Shown one piece after another: positions 26,025-35,261 of a DNA stretch of 64,000 nucleotides. The notes beneath the pieces are model-generated. The model saw only the letters and a list, made by a program, of their open reading frames with translations, had not been told where the DNA came from and did not search any database. This DNA comes from Halobacteriales archaeon QS_5_68_33. Lineage in GTDB: Archaea > Halobacteriota > Halobacteria > Halobacteriales > Haloarculaceae. The position numbers were made by a program, and so were the translations under genes. The stretch covers positions 34,275 through 98,274 of the forward strand of contig PXRS01000032.1 in assembly GCA_003023785.1 (NCBI GenBank), given 5' to 3'. Numbering within the stretch: the first letter of the stretch is position 1; every line of letters starts with the position of its first letter.

Positions 26025-27404
26025 TCACTCCGCCTCCTCGTAGAAGTCGACCGGCGTATACTGGGTCTGTTCGTCCTCCTGAGTCAGGTCGCAGCCGACC
26101 GTCTCCGAGAGGAACTGCTCGGGGATCTTCCGGTTCTCGACGGCCTCGATGTTGTGCTCTTCGTCCGCGCGGAGCACCCACATGTGGTGGTCGACGTGGT
26201 GGGTCTCGGGATCGAGTTCGATCGACTCGCCCTCGGGGGCTTCGGGCGCCCGGTCGCCGCTGAGGCTGATGCCCGACTCCAGGGCCTCGATGACTTCCGG
26301 CTGTTCGAGCGTGCCGGCCTGCTCGACGGCCTCCTTGTACATGTAGGTCGTGAAGTAGTTGGTCTCGGCCTCCTCGTTGAGGTAGGGGGCGTCGGGGTAC
26401 ATCTCGAAGTAGCGGTCGACGAACCCGCCCTCTCTGGTGTTGGCCTCGGTCGGGACCTCCTCCATGTAGTTGACGCCGGCGTAGATGTTGGCCATCGCGG
26501 GCGGGTCGATCCGCCGGTGCTCGTAGCCCTGGGCCATCGCCGTCGAGGTGCCGATCGGCACGTCCAGGCCCGAAGAGGCCTTCTGTTCGTAGAACGCGGT
26601 GTGGTTCGCGCCCACGAGCATCGACATCACGAAGTCCGGGTCGGCGTCCTGGATGTTGCTGATCGTCGAGCCGAAACTGGACTCGCTGAGCGGGATGAAC
26701 TCCTCGCCGACCACTTCGGCGTCGTTCTCGTTGGCTAGGACCTTCACCCAGTCGGCCGACAGTTGGCCGAAGTTGTAGTCGGCCGCGATGGTGTAGATCC
26801 GGGGGCCGAACTCCTCGCGCAGGTACGGGAGGACGCTCCCGAGCTGCTGGCGGGCGGTCGGTCCACAGGCGAACGTCGTCCAGTCACAGACACCGCCCTC
26901 GTACTGGGTCGTGTAGAAGTACAGCTGTTCGTTGCGGTTGATGACCGGCCGGATCGCCTCGCGCGTCGCCGACGAGTACCCCGCCCAGAGGACGTCGACG
27001 TCCTCCTCGTTGATGAACTCCCGCGTGAGTTCCTGGTAGCGCTGGTTGTCCGACTGGGGGTCCCGGGAGACGGCCTCGATTTCCCTGCCGTCGATACCCC
27101 CGTCGTTGTTTATCTCCTCGATCGCGAGCATCGACGCCTTGTGCTTCGGGTCGCCGACGAGCGCGAAGTTCCCGGATTGGTCCTCGAGGACGCCGATCTT
27201 CACGGTATCGGCACTGCTCATCGTGTCCGTTGTCGCCCCGCCGCCACCGCCGCTATCGCCGCCACCGCCGCCACCGCCGCCACCGCCGTCACCGCCGCCA
27301 CCGTCGCCGTCACTGGCCTGGGAACACCCCGCGAGCGCCGACGCCATCGCTGCACCGCCGACCGTGAGAAACCGCCTGCGGCTGACCGACGACCGGTCGC
27401 TCAT
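26025..27404 (-). CDS. urtA: Urea ABC transporter, substrate-binding lipoprotein UrtA
   Basis: A 459-residue periplasmic-type binding protein anchored outside the membrane. It has a Tat signal with twin arginines and a lipobox (SRRRFLTVGGAAMASALAGC), then a linker of about 30 residues that is almost pure Gly/Ser/Asp, then the binding domain (VKIGVLEDQSGNFALVGDPKHK...). Motifs VDVLWAGYSSATREAI and YFYTTQYEGGVCDWTTFACG are typical of UrtA-like amide/urea binders (the last region lines the ligand pocket in relatives). It is the first gene of urtABCDE. Confidence 0.92.
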   Translation of the reverse strand: MSDRSSVSRRRFLTVGGAAMASALAGCSQASDGDGGGGDGGGGGGGGGGDSGGGGGATTDTMSSADTVKIGVLEDQSGNFALVGDPKHKASMLAIEEINNDGGIDGREIEAVSRDPQSDNQRYQELTREFINEEDVDVLWAGYSSATREAIRPVINRNEQLYFYTTQYEGGVCDWTTFACGPTARQQLGSVLPYLREEFGPRIYTIAADYNFGQLSADWVKVLANENDAEVVGEEFIPLSESSFGSTISNIQDADPDFVMSMLVGANHTAFYEQKASSGLDVPIGTSTAMAQGYEHRRIDPPAMANIYAGVNYMEEVPTEANTREGGFVDRYFEMYPDAPYLNEEAETNYFTTYMYKEAVEQAGTLEQPEVIEALESGISLSGDRAPEAPEGESIELDPETHHVDHHMWVLRADEEHNIEAVENRKIPEQFLSETVGCDLTQEDEQTQYTPVDFYEEAE

Positions 27405-27763
27405 CGGCTCCCCCCGAGATATTTACGTTCGAATGCTTTTCTCCCACTGAATGCGTTTTTCGTCCACCCATCTCCGACAAACGGAACGTGATCGTCGATC
27501 ATTTCCGGACGTCACGTTGATTCTACAGGGGATACTTAAGGTTTTATACTCGTATGTTACAGATATTTAGGTATGTTCTCGATAATATAAGGTCTTTAGT
27601 ACTGTTGGAAAATGAGAAGAATATGAGGCTGTTTTACGATTAGAAGTGGATGAATGAAAACCATGGGGAGGTGGACGATAGTCCAGTTCTGGGGGTGACG
27701 TGTCACCGACAGTGTGATACATGGGACTGACCCGGTTCGACAGCAAGCGGTCGTCAGTCGCGT
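27405..27763. other. AT-rich intergenic region carrying the urt promoter
   Basis: A 359-base gap without a supportable gene. Its middle (about 27500-27690) is strikingly AT-rich for this genome, with runs such as TTTAGGTATGTTCTCGATAA. On the minus strand the sequence CCTTAAGTATCC near 27535 is a plausible TATA region for urtA, and another A/T-rich stretch (GTAAATATC) lies about 20 bases before the urtA ATG. I see no clear inverted-repeat operator. Confidence 0.5.
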
Positions 27764-28174
27764 TCAGCTGTCGACGATGACCACTTTCACCTGCCGGACG
27801 CCGTCCAGTGCCCGAAGTCGGTTGGCGAGTTCGGTGATCGCCGACCCCGGACCGTCGACGACGAGTGTCTCCATGCAGGTCTCGTGCGAGAGGTGGATGT
27901 GCTGGACCGACGTGATGTGGTCGGCCATCTCGTGTTGGATCGTCTGGAGCGCGTCGGCGACCCCGTCGACGTGGTGGTCGTGGACGACGACGACCGTCCC
28001 GCGGTGAACCGTCTCGTCTCCTGTCTCCCACTCGTAGACCGAGAAGAAGTCCCGCAGCGCGTCGCGGATCGCCTCCGACCGGCTGGCGTACTCCCAGTCG
28101 TCGACGATGCCGTCCAGTCGCTCGACCATCGACGGCGGGAGCGTCAGACTGATCCGGTCTACGTCCTCTCCCAT
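27764..28174 (-). CDS. nikR: Nickel-responsive transcriptional regulator NikR
   Basis: A 136-residue ribbon-helix-helix repressor. The DNA-binding arm is RISLTLPPSMVERLDGIVDD followed by the RSEAIRDALRDFF helix. The ACT-like metal domain has HDHHVDGVADALQTIQHE and the nickel ligands in VQHIHLSHETCMETLVVDG, which match the H-x-H...C arrangement known from E. coli NikR. It is transcribed away from the nickel transporter genes, and a near-perfect palindrome lies in the shared 129-base gap. It should repress nikMNQO when Ni2+ is replete. The ATG at 28174 is chosen because it gives the canonical RHH spacing; upstream codons are Pro/Gly-rich. Confidence 0.93.
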   Translation of the reverse strand: MGEDVDRISLTLPPSMVERLDGIVDDWEYASRSEAIRDALRDFFSVYEWETGDETVHRGTVVVVHDHHVDGVADALQTIQHEMADHITSVQHIHLSHETCMETLVVDGPGSAITELANRLRALDGVRQVKVVIVDS

Positions 28175-28252
28175 ACCCCCGATTGACCGTCCCCCCTCAT
28201 GAGGCTTGATACCCGCGGCGTCCACGTCGCCCGCGGGCGGCGGCGTGACGGG

Positions 28253-28278
28253 TAATACTACACCGACGAAAAGTATTA
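28253..28278. promoter_or_regulatory. Probable NikR operator
   Basis: A perfect inverted repeat, TAATACT at 28253-28259 and AGTATTA at 28272-28278, with 12 bases between. Its right half is centred about 30 bases before the nikM ATG, exactly where the TATA box of a leaderless haloarchaeal transcript would be, so binding would block transcription. The layout resembles known NikR sites (GTATTA-type half-sites separated by 12-16 bases) and it lies between nikR and its expected target. Confidence 0.7.
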
Positions 28279-28303
28279 TCAGGTCGCTCCCGGAAGCAGC
28301 GGT

Positions 28304-28942
28304 ATGCACATCCCGGACGGGTACGTCAACCTGTCGGTGGCCGTCACAGTGGCCGTCGTGACGGTGGTCGTACTGGCGGTCGCCGCGCGCCGCGTGGACG
28401 GCGACATCGACGGGGAGCGCGCCCCGCTGGTCGGCGTCGTCGCGGCCGGTATCTTCGCCGCACAGATGTTGAACTGGCCCATCCCGGGCGGCACGAGTGC
28501 CCACTTCGTCGGCGGGGCGCTCGCGGCCGTCCTCCTGGGACCGCACCTCGGCGCGCTGGCCGTCGCGACGGTCGTGACCGTCCAGAGCCTCGTCTTCGGC
28601 GACGGCGGAGTGGTCGTCCTCGGCGCGAACGTGTTCAATATGGCGGTCATCGAGGTGTACGTCGGCTACGCGGTCTATCGGCTCCTCGCCCCCTACAGCC
28701 GGTTCGGTGCCGCCTTCGCCGCCGGCTGGCTCGGGATCACAGCGGGGGCCGTGGCGGCCGCGCTGCAACTGGGCGTCTCGTCGGCGTTCGCCTACGAGAC
28801 GCTGACCGTCCTCGCAGTCATGGGCGTCAGCCACCTCCTGCTGGGTCTGGTCGAGGGTGCGATCACGGCCGTCGTCTCCCGGTCGCTGGTCGACGCGCGG
28901 CCCGACCTCTGGCCCGACCGGACGGAGGTGAGCGCCCGATGA
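28304..28942 (+). CDS. nikM: ECF nickel transporter, substrate-specific component NikM (CbiM family)
   Basis: A 212-residue membrane protein with about six to seven segments. It starts MHIPDGYVNL, the invariant N-terminus of CbiM/NikM in which the second-residue histidine helps bind the metal. Further motifs are QMLNWPIPGGTSAHFVGGAL and FGDGGVVVLGANVFNMAV, typical of the family. Nickel rather than cobalt is indicated by the neighbouring nikR, the PDGLE-type NikN and the urease operon downstream; this is inference from context. It overlaps nikN by four bases (ATGA). Confidence 0.9.
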   Translation: MHIPDGYVNLSVAVTVAVVTVVVLAVAARRVDGDIDGERAPLVGVVAAGIFAAQMLNWPIPGGTSAHFVGGALAAVLLGPHLGALAVATVVTVQSLVFGDGGVVVLGANVFNMAVIEVYVGYAVYRLLAPYSRFGAAFAAGWLGITAGAVAAALQLGVSSAFAYETLTVLAVMGVSHLLLGLVEGAITAVVSRSLVDARPDLWPDRTEVSAR

Positions 28943-29307
28943 CCGAGTCGGGAACGCCCGACGGGCCCGACGGGCCCGACGCGTCCCCGGGCGGCCGGAC
29001 TGGCGGTCCGCCCGACTGGTTCCGGTCGGCGCTACTCGTCCTGCTCGCCCTGGTCGTCCTCGCGCCCGTCTTCGGCTGGGCGGCCGGCCAGGTCGGCTAC
29101 GCCGAACCGATGGAGAACGCCGCCGAGGCGACGGGTGCGGCCGACCAAGCCGACGCCCTCCACCACGGACTCATGCCGGACTACAGCGTCCCCGGACTCG
29201 GGAGCGCCGCGGGGACGCTCGTCGCCGCGCTGGCCGGGACGGCCCTGACACTCGCGGTCGCGACGGGATTCGGTCGCCTCCTCGCCAACGGGAACGGTGC
29301 GGACTGA
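28939..29307 (+). CDS. nikN: ECF nickel transporter component NikN (PDGLE domain)
   Basis: A 122-residue protein with two membrane segments (WFRSALLVLLALVVLAPVFG and AAGTLVAALAGTALTLAVAT) enclosing an extracytoplasmic loop with YAEPMENAAE and MPDYSVPG, the pattern of PDGLE-domain NikN subunits. Residues 1-30 are Gly/Pro/Asp-rich. It is placed between nikM and nikQ and overlaps both. In related systems NikN/CbiN is a small accessory subunit required for metal uptake. Confidence 0.82.
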   Translation: MTESGTPDGPDGPDASPGGRTGGPPDWFRSALLVLLALVVLAPVFGWAAGQVGYAEPMENAAEATGAADQADALHHGLMPDYSVPGLGSAAGTLVAALAGTALTLAVATGFGRLLANGNGAD

Positions 29308-30091
29308 CGTCCTCTCGCGGACGGTTGCGGACCTGTCCGCACGCGTCCGCTGGGTCCTGCTCGCCGAGCGGGGCGCCGAGCGCGACGGCCTCCTCCAGCG
29401 GGTCGCGCCCGGCGTCAAACTCGCCGGGACCGTCGCGCTCGTCGTCGTCGCAGTGACCCGCGCGACCCTCGGCGGGGCAGCAGCGATGCTCGCGCTCGCG
29501 GTCGCGCTGGCAGCGGCGTCACGGCTTCCGCCCCGTGCCGTCGCCGGTCGCGTCGGCGGGCCGACCCTCGTCGCGGCCGTCGTCGTCGCACCGCAGGCGG
29601 CGTTGCTCCCGGGTCCGTCGCTGTGGGGCACACCGCTGACGACGACCGGCACGACGTACGTCCTCGTCTTCGTCACTCGCGTCGCCGCGGCCGCGACTCT
29701 CCTGACAGTGCTGGTCCTGACTACCCGCGTCTCGGCGCTGCTAGCAGGCGCCCGGCGACTCCGCGTCCCCCGGACGGCGGTCGTCCTCGTCGGCGTCACA
29801 TATCGGTACCTGCTCGTCTTTTTCGGCGAACTCGGGCGGATGACGGGAGCGAGACGCGCTCGCACCCGCCGCGAGCCGACGCTCCGAGAGACCTGGCGCG
29901 ACTCCGGGGCCTTTCTGAGCACGTTTCTCGTACGGACGATAGAGCGCAGCGAACGAGTAGGTCGCGCGGCACGGGCACGCGGGGGCGGCGGCGTCGGTGG
30001 CTACGACCGCACGACGGCGCTGACCCGCGCCGACGCCGCCTTCGGAGCGGTCGTCGTCACGGTCGCGGCGACGGCGGTGGTTCTCGCGTGA
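29297..30091 (+). CDS. nikQ: ECF transporter T component NikQ (CbiQ family)
   Basis: A 264-residue membrane protein with five to six hydrophobic segments and, in the C-terminal third, the charged coupling region of CbiQ/EcfT proteins (MTGARRARTRREPTLRET and TIERSERVGRAARARGGGG, matching the two Ala-Arg-Gly motifs that contact the ATPase). Starts with GTG at 29297, overlapping the end of nikN by 11 bases, and overlaps nikO by GTGA. Confidence 0.88.
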   Translation: MRTDVLSRTVADLSARVRWVLLAERGAERDGLLQRVAPGVKLAGTVALVVVAVTRATLGGAAAMLALAVALAAASRLPPRAVAGRVGGPTLVAAVVVAPQAALLPGPSLWGTPLTTTGTTYVLVFVTRVAAAATLLTVLVLTTRVSALLAGARRLRVPRTAVVLVGVTYRYLLVFFGELGRMTGARRARTRREPTLRETWRDSGAFLSTFLVRTIERSERVGRAARARGGGGVGGYDRTTALTRADAAFGAVVVTVAATAVVLA

Positions 30092-30960
30092 CCGACGACG
30101 CCGGTCCGACGGTCGATACCGACGGCTCCCGGTCCCGGGCGGAGGAGAGCGACCCGGCCATCGAGGCGCGGGGGCTCACCTACACCTACCCGGACGGGAC
30201 GGTCGCAGTCTCCGACCTGGACGTGACCGTCCGGGCGGGCGAGCGCCTCGCCCTGCTGGGCCCCAATGGTGCCGGCAAGAGCACGCTGCTCCAGCTTCTG
30301 GGGGGAGTGCTCGACCCCGACGCGGGAACGCGCCGGTACTTCGGGGTGGACGTCTCTCCCGACGACGTGCGCGACCGGCTGAGCGTGCTCACGCAGGACC
30401 CTTCGGACTACCTGTTCAACCCGACCGTCCGCGAGGACCTGGAGTACGGTCCGGCCCAACTGGACGTGCCCGCCGCGGAGGCCGACGCTCGCGTCGCGTG
30501 CCTGGCCGAGCGCCTCGGACTGGCCGACCTGCTCGACAGGCCCCCGTTCCGACTGAGCGGCGGGCAACAGCGCCGGGCAGCCCTGGCGAGCGCGCTGACC
30601 GTCGAACCCGACGTGCTCTGTCTCGACGAACCGGTCTCGAACGTCGACGCGGCCAACCGCGCGACCGTTCTCGACCTGCTGGCGGGCCTTCACGCCGACG
30701 GCACGACGCTCGTCGTCTCGACGCCCGATACGGAACTCGTCCCCGCCGTCGCCGACCGCGTCCTCCTCCTCGCCACTGACGGTACCGTCGCCGCGACCGG
30801 CCCGACCCGCGAGATACTGACTGACCGTCCACTTCTCGAACGCTGCAACCTGGCACCGCCCCGGGTCGTCGAACTCTTTGACGAGGTCGGCGCCGACGAC
30901 GTCCCGCTCACCCTCGTGGAGGCCGTCGCGCGACTGAACGAAACGGATGTCCAGTTCTGA
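30088..30960 (+). CDS. nikO: ECF transporter ATPase NikO (CbiO family)
   Basis: A 290-residue ABC ATPase. Walker A is GPNGAGKSTLLQLL, the Q-loop is in VLTQDPSDYLFNPTV, signature LSGGQQRRAALASAL, Walker B DVLCLDEPVSNVD and the switch TTLVVSTPDTELVP, in which Thr/Pro replace the usual His region (VSTPD instead of VSTHD). That last change is notable, since the switch His normally helps catalysis; some CbiO-type proteins tolerate it. The GTG at 30088 overlaps the nikQ stop. This completes the nikMNQO operon, which ends about 100 bases before ureB. Confidence 0.88.
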   Translation: MTDDAGPTVDTDGSRSRAEESDPAIEARGLTYTYPDGTVAVSDLDVTVRAGERLALLGPNGAGKSTLLQLLGGVLDPDAGTRRYFGVDVSPDDVRDRLSVLTQDPSDYLFNPTVREDLEYGPAQLDVPAAEADARVACLAERLGLADLLDRPPFRLSGGQQRRAALASALTVEPDVLCLDEPVSNVDAANRATVLDLLAGLHADGTTLVVSTPDTELVPAVADRVLLLATDGTVAATGPTREILTDRPLLERCNLAPPRVVELFDEVGADDVPLTLVEAVARLNETDVQF

Positions 30961-31065
30961 TAATACGAGGTGCAAATATTCCGTCCACCGGTAGTGTTTT
31001 GCGCGGGTCCGCGTAACCTCCAACCGAATGCCGGTACACGCACGAACGAATGGAGGGATCCGTCG

Positions 31066-31491
31066 GTGACCGACGGGGTCGTCCCCGGCGAGGTCCGGAC
31101 GGGCGAGGGCACAGTCGTGATAAACGAGGGCCGCGAGACGAGCGAGGTGACAGTGGCGAACACCGGTGACCGACCGGTACAGGTCGGGTCGCACTTTCAC
31201 TTCTTCGAGGTCAACGCCGCCCTCGAGTTCGACCGCGCGGCGGCCTTCGGGATGCGACTGGACATCCCCGCCGGGACGGCCGTCCGGTTCGAACCCGGCG
31301 ACGAGACGACGGTCGACCTCGTCGCTATCGGCGGCAAGCGCGTCGCCCACGGGATGAACGACCTCGTGAACGGGAGCGTCGACGACGACGCGGCCGCGGC
31401 CGTCGAACGGGCCCGCGAGCAGGGGTTCGGCGGCATCCCGGCACAGGCCGGCACGCTACCCGACGACAGTGATTCGGAGGCCGAGGAATGA
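31066..31491 (+). CDS. ureB: Urease beta subunit UreB
   Basis: A 141-residue structural subunit of urease. The family core is intact: [61 protein letters not shown] and GMNDLVNG. I chose the GTG at 31066 because residues from there match the normal UreB N-terminus; the frame extends upstream to 30970 but reads as non-coding. It is the first gene of ureB-C-A-G-D-E-F, an order found in other haloarchaea, and overlaps ureC by ATGA. Confidence 0.9.
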   Translation: MTDGVVPGEVRTGEGTVVINEGRETSEVTVANTGDRPVQVGSHFHFFEVNAALEFDRAAAFGMRLDIPAGTAVRFEPGDETTVDLVAIGGKRVAHGMNDLVNGSVDDDAAAAVERAREQGFGGIPAQAGTLPDDSDSEAEE

Positions 31492-33206
31492 CCCGCGAGG
31501 TCGACCGCGAGACCTACGCCGAACTCTACGGCCCGACGACCGGCGACCGGGTCCGACTGGGCGACACCGACCTGTTCGTCGAGGTGGAAGCCGACCTCCG
31601 GACGCCCGGCGACGAGGCGGTCTTCGGCGGCGGGAAGACACTGCGGGACGGCCTCGGGATGTCACCCGGCACGACACAGGCGGAGGGCGCGCTCGACTGG
31701 GTGCTGACCAACGCGCTCGTGCTGGACCCGGTCCTGGGGATCGTCGCCGCCGACATCGGCATCCGCGGCGGTGAGATCGCCGGCGTCGGCAAGGCCGGCA
31801 ACCCCGACACGATGGACGGCGTCGATATGGTCGTCGGCCCGTCGACGGACGTCTACCCCGCCGAGGGAAAGATCGCGACGCCCGGTGGCCTGGACATCCA
31901 CATTCACTTCAACTCCGCACAACTCCACGAGCACGCGCTCGCCTCCGGGATCACGACGATGCTCGGCGGCGGCTACGGCGGCGGCGCGACGACCTGTACC
32001 ACCGGCCCGGAGAACGTCGAGCGGTTCCTCCAGGCCGCCGAGGCGTGGCCGGTCAACGTCGGCTTCTACGGGAAGGGCAACGCCTCGAAGCCCGGGCCGC
32101 TCTACGAACAGGTCGAGGCCGGCGCCTGCGGGCTGAAACTCCACGAGGACTGGGGGTCGATGCCCGCCGCCATCGACACCTGCCTCGACGTCGCCGAGGA
32201 CGAAAACGTCCAGGTCTGCATGCACACGGACACTCTCAACGAGGCCGGGTTCGTCGAGAACACGTTCGCCGCCGTCGACGGCCGGACGATGCACCTCTTT
32301 CACATCGAGGGCGCGGGCGGCGGCCACGCGCCGGACATCATGGAGATGGTCGGCCAGCCCAACATGCTGCCCTCCTCGACGAACCCGTCGATGCCGTACA
32401 CGGTCAATACGTTCGACGAGCACCTCGACATGGTGATGGTCTGTCACCACCTCAACCCGGACGTCCCCGAGGACGTCGCCTTCGCCGAGTCGCGCGTGCG
32501 AGCGGAAACCATCGGCGCCGAGGACGTCCTCCACGACATGGGGGCCATCTCGATGATGACCTCCGACTCCCAGGCGATGGGCCGGATGGCGGAGGTGATC
32601 TGCCGGACGTGGCAGACCGCCTCGAAGATGAAAGCGGCCCGGGGGACTCTCCCGGCGGACGAGGCCGCCGACACACACGAGGAGGCGGACAACGTCCGGG
32701 TCAAGCGCTACCTCGCCAAGCACACGATAAACCCCGCTATCTCGGCGGGTATCGACGAGTACGTCGGGACGCTCGAACCCGGGAAACTCGCGGACGTGGT
32801 GCTGTACGAGCCCGCTTTCTTCGGGATCAAGCCCGCGATGACGTTCAAGGGCGGGTTCCCGGTCTACTCGGAGATGGGCGAGGCCAACGGCTCGCTGATG
32901 ACCTGCGAACCGGTCGTGCAGCGCCCGCGTGCGGGGGCGGTCGGCAAGGCGAGACACGCGCTCTCGCTGTCGTTCGTCAGCCCCGCCGCGGCCGAGGCGG
33001 ACGTCGGCGAGAAATACGGCCTCGACTCGCCGGTCGTGCCCGTCTCGGGCGCTCGCACGCCCGATAAGGGCGACATGCACTACAACGACTACTGCCCGGA
33101 CGACATCGAGGTCGACGCCGAGACGTTCGAGGTGCGGGTCGACGGCGAGCCGGTCGCGTGCGAACCGAGCGAGGAACTCCCGCTCGCACAGCGGTACATG
33201 CTTTGA
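31488..33206 (+). CDS. ureC: Urease alpha (catalytic) subunit UreC
   Basis: A 572-residue catalytic subunit, the full family length. It carries the two nickel-binding motifs HIHFNSAQ and, via the carbamylated lysine, GLKLHEDWG; the histidines of [11 protein letters not shown] and [15 protein letters not shown]; and the mobile-flap segment with the catalytic histidine ([20 protein letters not shown]). All active-site residues I can check are present. The reaction is urea plus water to ammonia and carbamate. The gene lies within the urease operon and depends on nickel delivered by UreDEFG. Confidence 0.97.
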   Translation: MTREVDRETYAELYGPTTGDRVRLGDTDLFVEVEADLRTPGDEAVFGGGKTLRDGLGMSPGTTQAEGALDWVLTNALVLDPVLGIVAADIGIRGGEIAGVGKAGNPDTMDGVDMVVGPSTDVYPAEGKIATPGGLDIHIHFNSAQLHEHALASGITTMLGGGYGGGATTCTTGPENVERFLQAAEAWPVNVGFYGKGNASKPGPLYEQVEAGACGLKLHEDWGSMPAAIDTCLDVAEDENVQVCMHTDTLNEAGFVENTFAAVDGRTMHLFHIEGAGGGHAPDIMEMVGQPNMLPSSTNPSMPYTVNTFDEHLDMVMVCHHLNPDVPEDVAFAESRVRAETIGAEDVLHDMGAISMMTSDSQAMGRMAEVICRTWQTASKMKAARGTLPADEAADTHEEADNVRVKRYLAKHTINPAISAGIDEYVGTLEPGKLADVVLYEPAFFGIKPAMTFKGGFPVYSEMGEANGSLMTCEPVVQRPRAGAVGKARHALSLSFVSPAAAEADVGEKYGLDSPVVPVSGARTPDKGDMHYNDYCPDDIEVDAETFEVRVDGEPVACEPSEELPLAQRYML

Positions 33207-33219
33207 GGAGCCACACCAC

Positions 33220-33624
33220 ATGAATCTCACACCCAAAGAACAGGAGCGACTGACGGTGTTCATGGCCGCAGAGCTCGCCCGGCGCCGCAAGGAGCGCGGC
33301 GTCAGGCTGAACCACCCCGAAGCCGTCGCCTACATCTCCGACTGGTGCGTCGAGCGCGCCCGCGACGGCTGGTCGGTCGCCGAGATCCGCGCCGAGGCCT
33401 CGCAACTGCTCGGCCGCGAGGACGTCATGCCCGGCGTCCCCGAGATGGTCGACATGATCCAGGTCGAACCGGTCTTCCCCGACGGCACGAAACTCGTCAC
33501 CGTCCACGACCCGATCCGCTCGGAGTCGGCGATGGACCCGACCAGTGACGACGAGGCCGCGACCGATGGCGGTCGCGAACGGTGGACAGACGACACCACT
33601 CGTGACGCAGGGACCGACCGATGA
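33220..33624 (+). CDS. ureA: Urease gamma subunit UreA
   Basis: A 134-residue small structural subunit. Residues 1-100 are canonical UreA ([70 protein letters not shown]). The final 30 residues ([18 protein letters not shown]...) are an acidic tail not found in bacterial UreA. Located after ureC rather than before ureB, as in other haloarchaeal urease operons, and overlaps ureG by four bases. Confidence 0.94.
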   Translation: MNLTPKEQERLTVFMAAELARRRKERGVRLNHPEAVAYISDWCVERARDGWSVAEIRAEASQLLGREDVMPGVPEMVDMIQVEPVFPDGTKLVTVHDPIRSESAMDPTSDDEAATDGGRERWTDDTTRDAGTDR

Positions 33625-34244
33625 GTCTCACCCACCGCGACGTCGCGACGGTCGGCATCGGCGGCCCCGTCGGGTCGGGCAAAACGACGCTCGTGAGCGA
33701 ACTCGTCCCGAAGCTGCGCGACCGCGGACTGGACGTGGGCGTCATCGCCAACGACATCCTCACCCGGGAGGACGCCGACGCGCTCCGGGAGCGTTTCGCC
33801 GGCGTCGTCCCGGCGGACCTCGTCGCTGGCGTCGAGACCGGCGCCTGTCCTCATACGGGTATCCGCGAGGATCCCTCGATGAACCTCACGCAGATCGAGG
33901 ACTTCCTCGCGGACCACCCCGACCTGGATCTCGTCCTCGTCGAGAGCGGCGGCGACAACCTCGCCGCGACGTTCAACCCCGAACTCGCGGACTACTCGCT
34001 GTACGTCATCTCCGCGGCGGAAGGCGAGGACATCCCGCGCAAACGCGGCCCCGGCGTCGTCGAGTGTGACCTCCTGGTCGTGAACAAAACCGACCTCGCG
34101 CCCCACGTCGGCGCCGACCTCGACGTGATGGAACGGGACGCCCGCGAGGTGCGGGACGGTCCGACCGTCTTCACGAACTGCAGGGCCGGCGAGGGCGTCG
34201 ACGCCGTCCTGGAGCACGTCCGCGAGGGGGTGCTGTTCGCGTAG
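33621..34244 (+). CDS. ureG: Urease accessory GTPase UreG
   Basis: A 207-residue SIMIBI-class GTPase that powers nickel insertion. The P-loop is [17 protein letters not shown], the metal-binding Cys-x-His is in [15 protein letters not shown], further motifs are [20 protein letters not shown] and the base-recognition [10 protein letters not shown]. All key residues are intact and length matches the family. Overlaps ureA (ATGA) and its stop directly abuts the ureD start. Confidence 0.96.
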   Translation: MSLTHRDVATVGIGGPVGSGKTTLVSELVPKLRDRGLDVGVIANDILTREDADALRERFAGVVPADLVAGVETGACPHTGIREDPSMNLTQIEDFLADHPDLDLVLVESGGDNLAATFNPELADYSLYVISAAEGEDIPRKRGPGVVECDLLVVNKTDLAPHVGADLDVMERDAREVRDGPTVFTNCRAGEGVDAVLEHVREGVLFA

Positions 34245-35261
34245 ATGGCGACCGACTCCGCCGGCGGACCCGGCGACCCCGCTGTGCCGGCCGACGAGTC
34301 CGCGAGCGCCAGCGACCTCCCGCATTCCGCTTTCGCGGTCTACGCCGGGGAGTCACTGCCGGGCGCGGGCGTCGGCGCGGCGGGCAAGGACGGCCGCCTC
34401 GACCTGGCGTTCGCCCGCGACGGCGGGGAGACGCGGCTCGTCCGCGACCTCGCGCGGGTACCGTTCCACGTCAGCGGGACGCTCGGCCACGACCCCCACC
34501 CCGCTGGCGAGACGGTATACGTCCAGTCGCCCTCGGGCGGCGTCGCGCAGGGCGACCGCCACGACGTCTCGGTCGCCGTTGGCCCCGACGCCGTCGCCCA
34601 CGTCACGACCAGCAGTTCGACGAAGGTGCTCTCGATGGAGCGCAATTACGCGGCGGCGGCGGTCACCCTCTCGGTCGGCAGCGGCGGCCACCTCGATTAC
34701 GTCCCGGCGCCGACCATCCTCCACCCCGAGGCGCGCTTCGGTCGGACGACGGCAGTCGACCTCGCGCCTGACGCGACGGCGGTCGTCGGCGAGGTCGTCG
34801 TGCCGGGGCGGCTCGCCCGCGGCGAACGCTTCGACTTCGAACGCTACGCCTCGACCTGCGAGGTCCGTTCGGACGACGAGTTGCTCGTCGCCGACGCGAC
34901 CCATCTCGCGCCCGGCGGCGACGACCCGGCACCGACCGCGCCCGGGATGCTCGGCGAGTTCGCCGTCCTCGGGACGCTGTACGTCCTCGCGCCCGCGGCC
35001 GATGCCGCGGCGCTGGCCGACCGGCTACACGCGGCCGTCGCGCCGGCCGACAGTCCGTCCGGGGGAGCATCTGTGGACGCAAACGGCGACGCCGACCGGG
35101 GGGTCGCGGCTGGCGCGACGCGACTCCCGAACGGCGCGGGCGTTCTCGTCCGTGTCCTGGGCCACCGCGCCGACCCCGTCACGGACAGACTGCACGCCGC
35201 CTGGGACAGCGCGCGCGAGGGCCTGCTGGACGTCGGCGCACCCGCCGACAGGAGGCAGTGA
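34245..35261 (+). CDS. ureD: Urease accessory protein UreD (UreH)
   Basis: A 338-residue accessory scaffold, somewhat longer than bacterial UreD. Family segments are seen in VYVQSPSGGVAQGDRHDVSV, TTSSSTKVLSMERNYA and the DYVPAPTILHPEARF region. The first 30 residues and a stretch near residue 270 (PADSPSGGASVDANGDADRG) are low-complexity insertions. With UreF and UreG it forms the pre-activation complex on urease. Lies directly after ureG and shares bases with ureE. Confidence 0.92.
   Translation: MATDSAGGPGDPAVPADESASASDLPHSAFAVYAGESLPGAGVGAAGKDGRLDLAFARDGGETRLVRDLARVPFHVSGTLGHDPHPAGETVYVQSPSGGVAQGDRHDVSVAVGPDAVAHVTTSSSTKVLSMERNYAAAAVTLSVGSGGHLDYVPAPTILHPEARFGRTTAVDLAPDATAVVGEVVVPGRLARGERFDFERYASTCEVRSDDELLVADATHLAPGGDDPAPTAPGMLGEFAVLGTLYVLAPAADAAALADRLHAAVAPADSPSGGASVDANGDADRGVAAGATRLPNGAGVLVRVLGHRADPVTDRLHAAWDSAREGLLDVGAPADRRQ

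Noticed and set aside
27480-27520. A stretch with ATCATTTCCGGA resembling the core of the 84-bp repeat, upstream of urtA
   Set aside because: Only about a dozen bases match and neither end of the element is present.
30961-31065. A second NikR operator before ureB
   Set aside because: TAATAC and a TATT-like word occur but do not form a palindrome with the right spacing.
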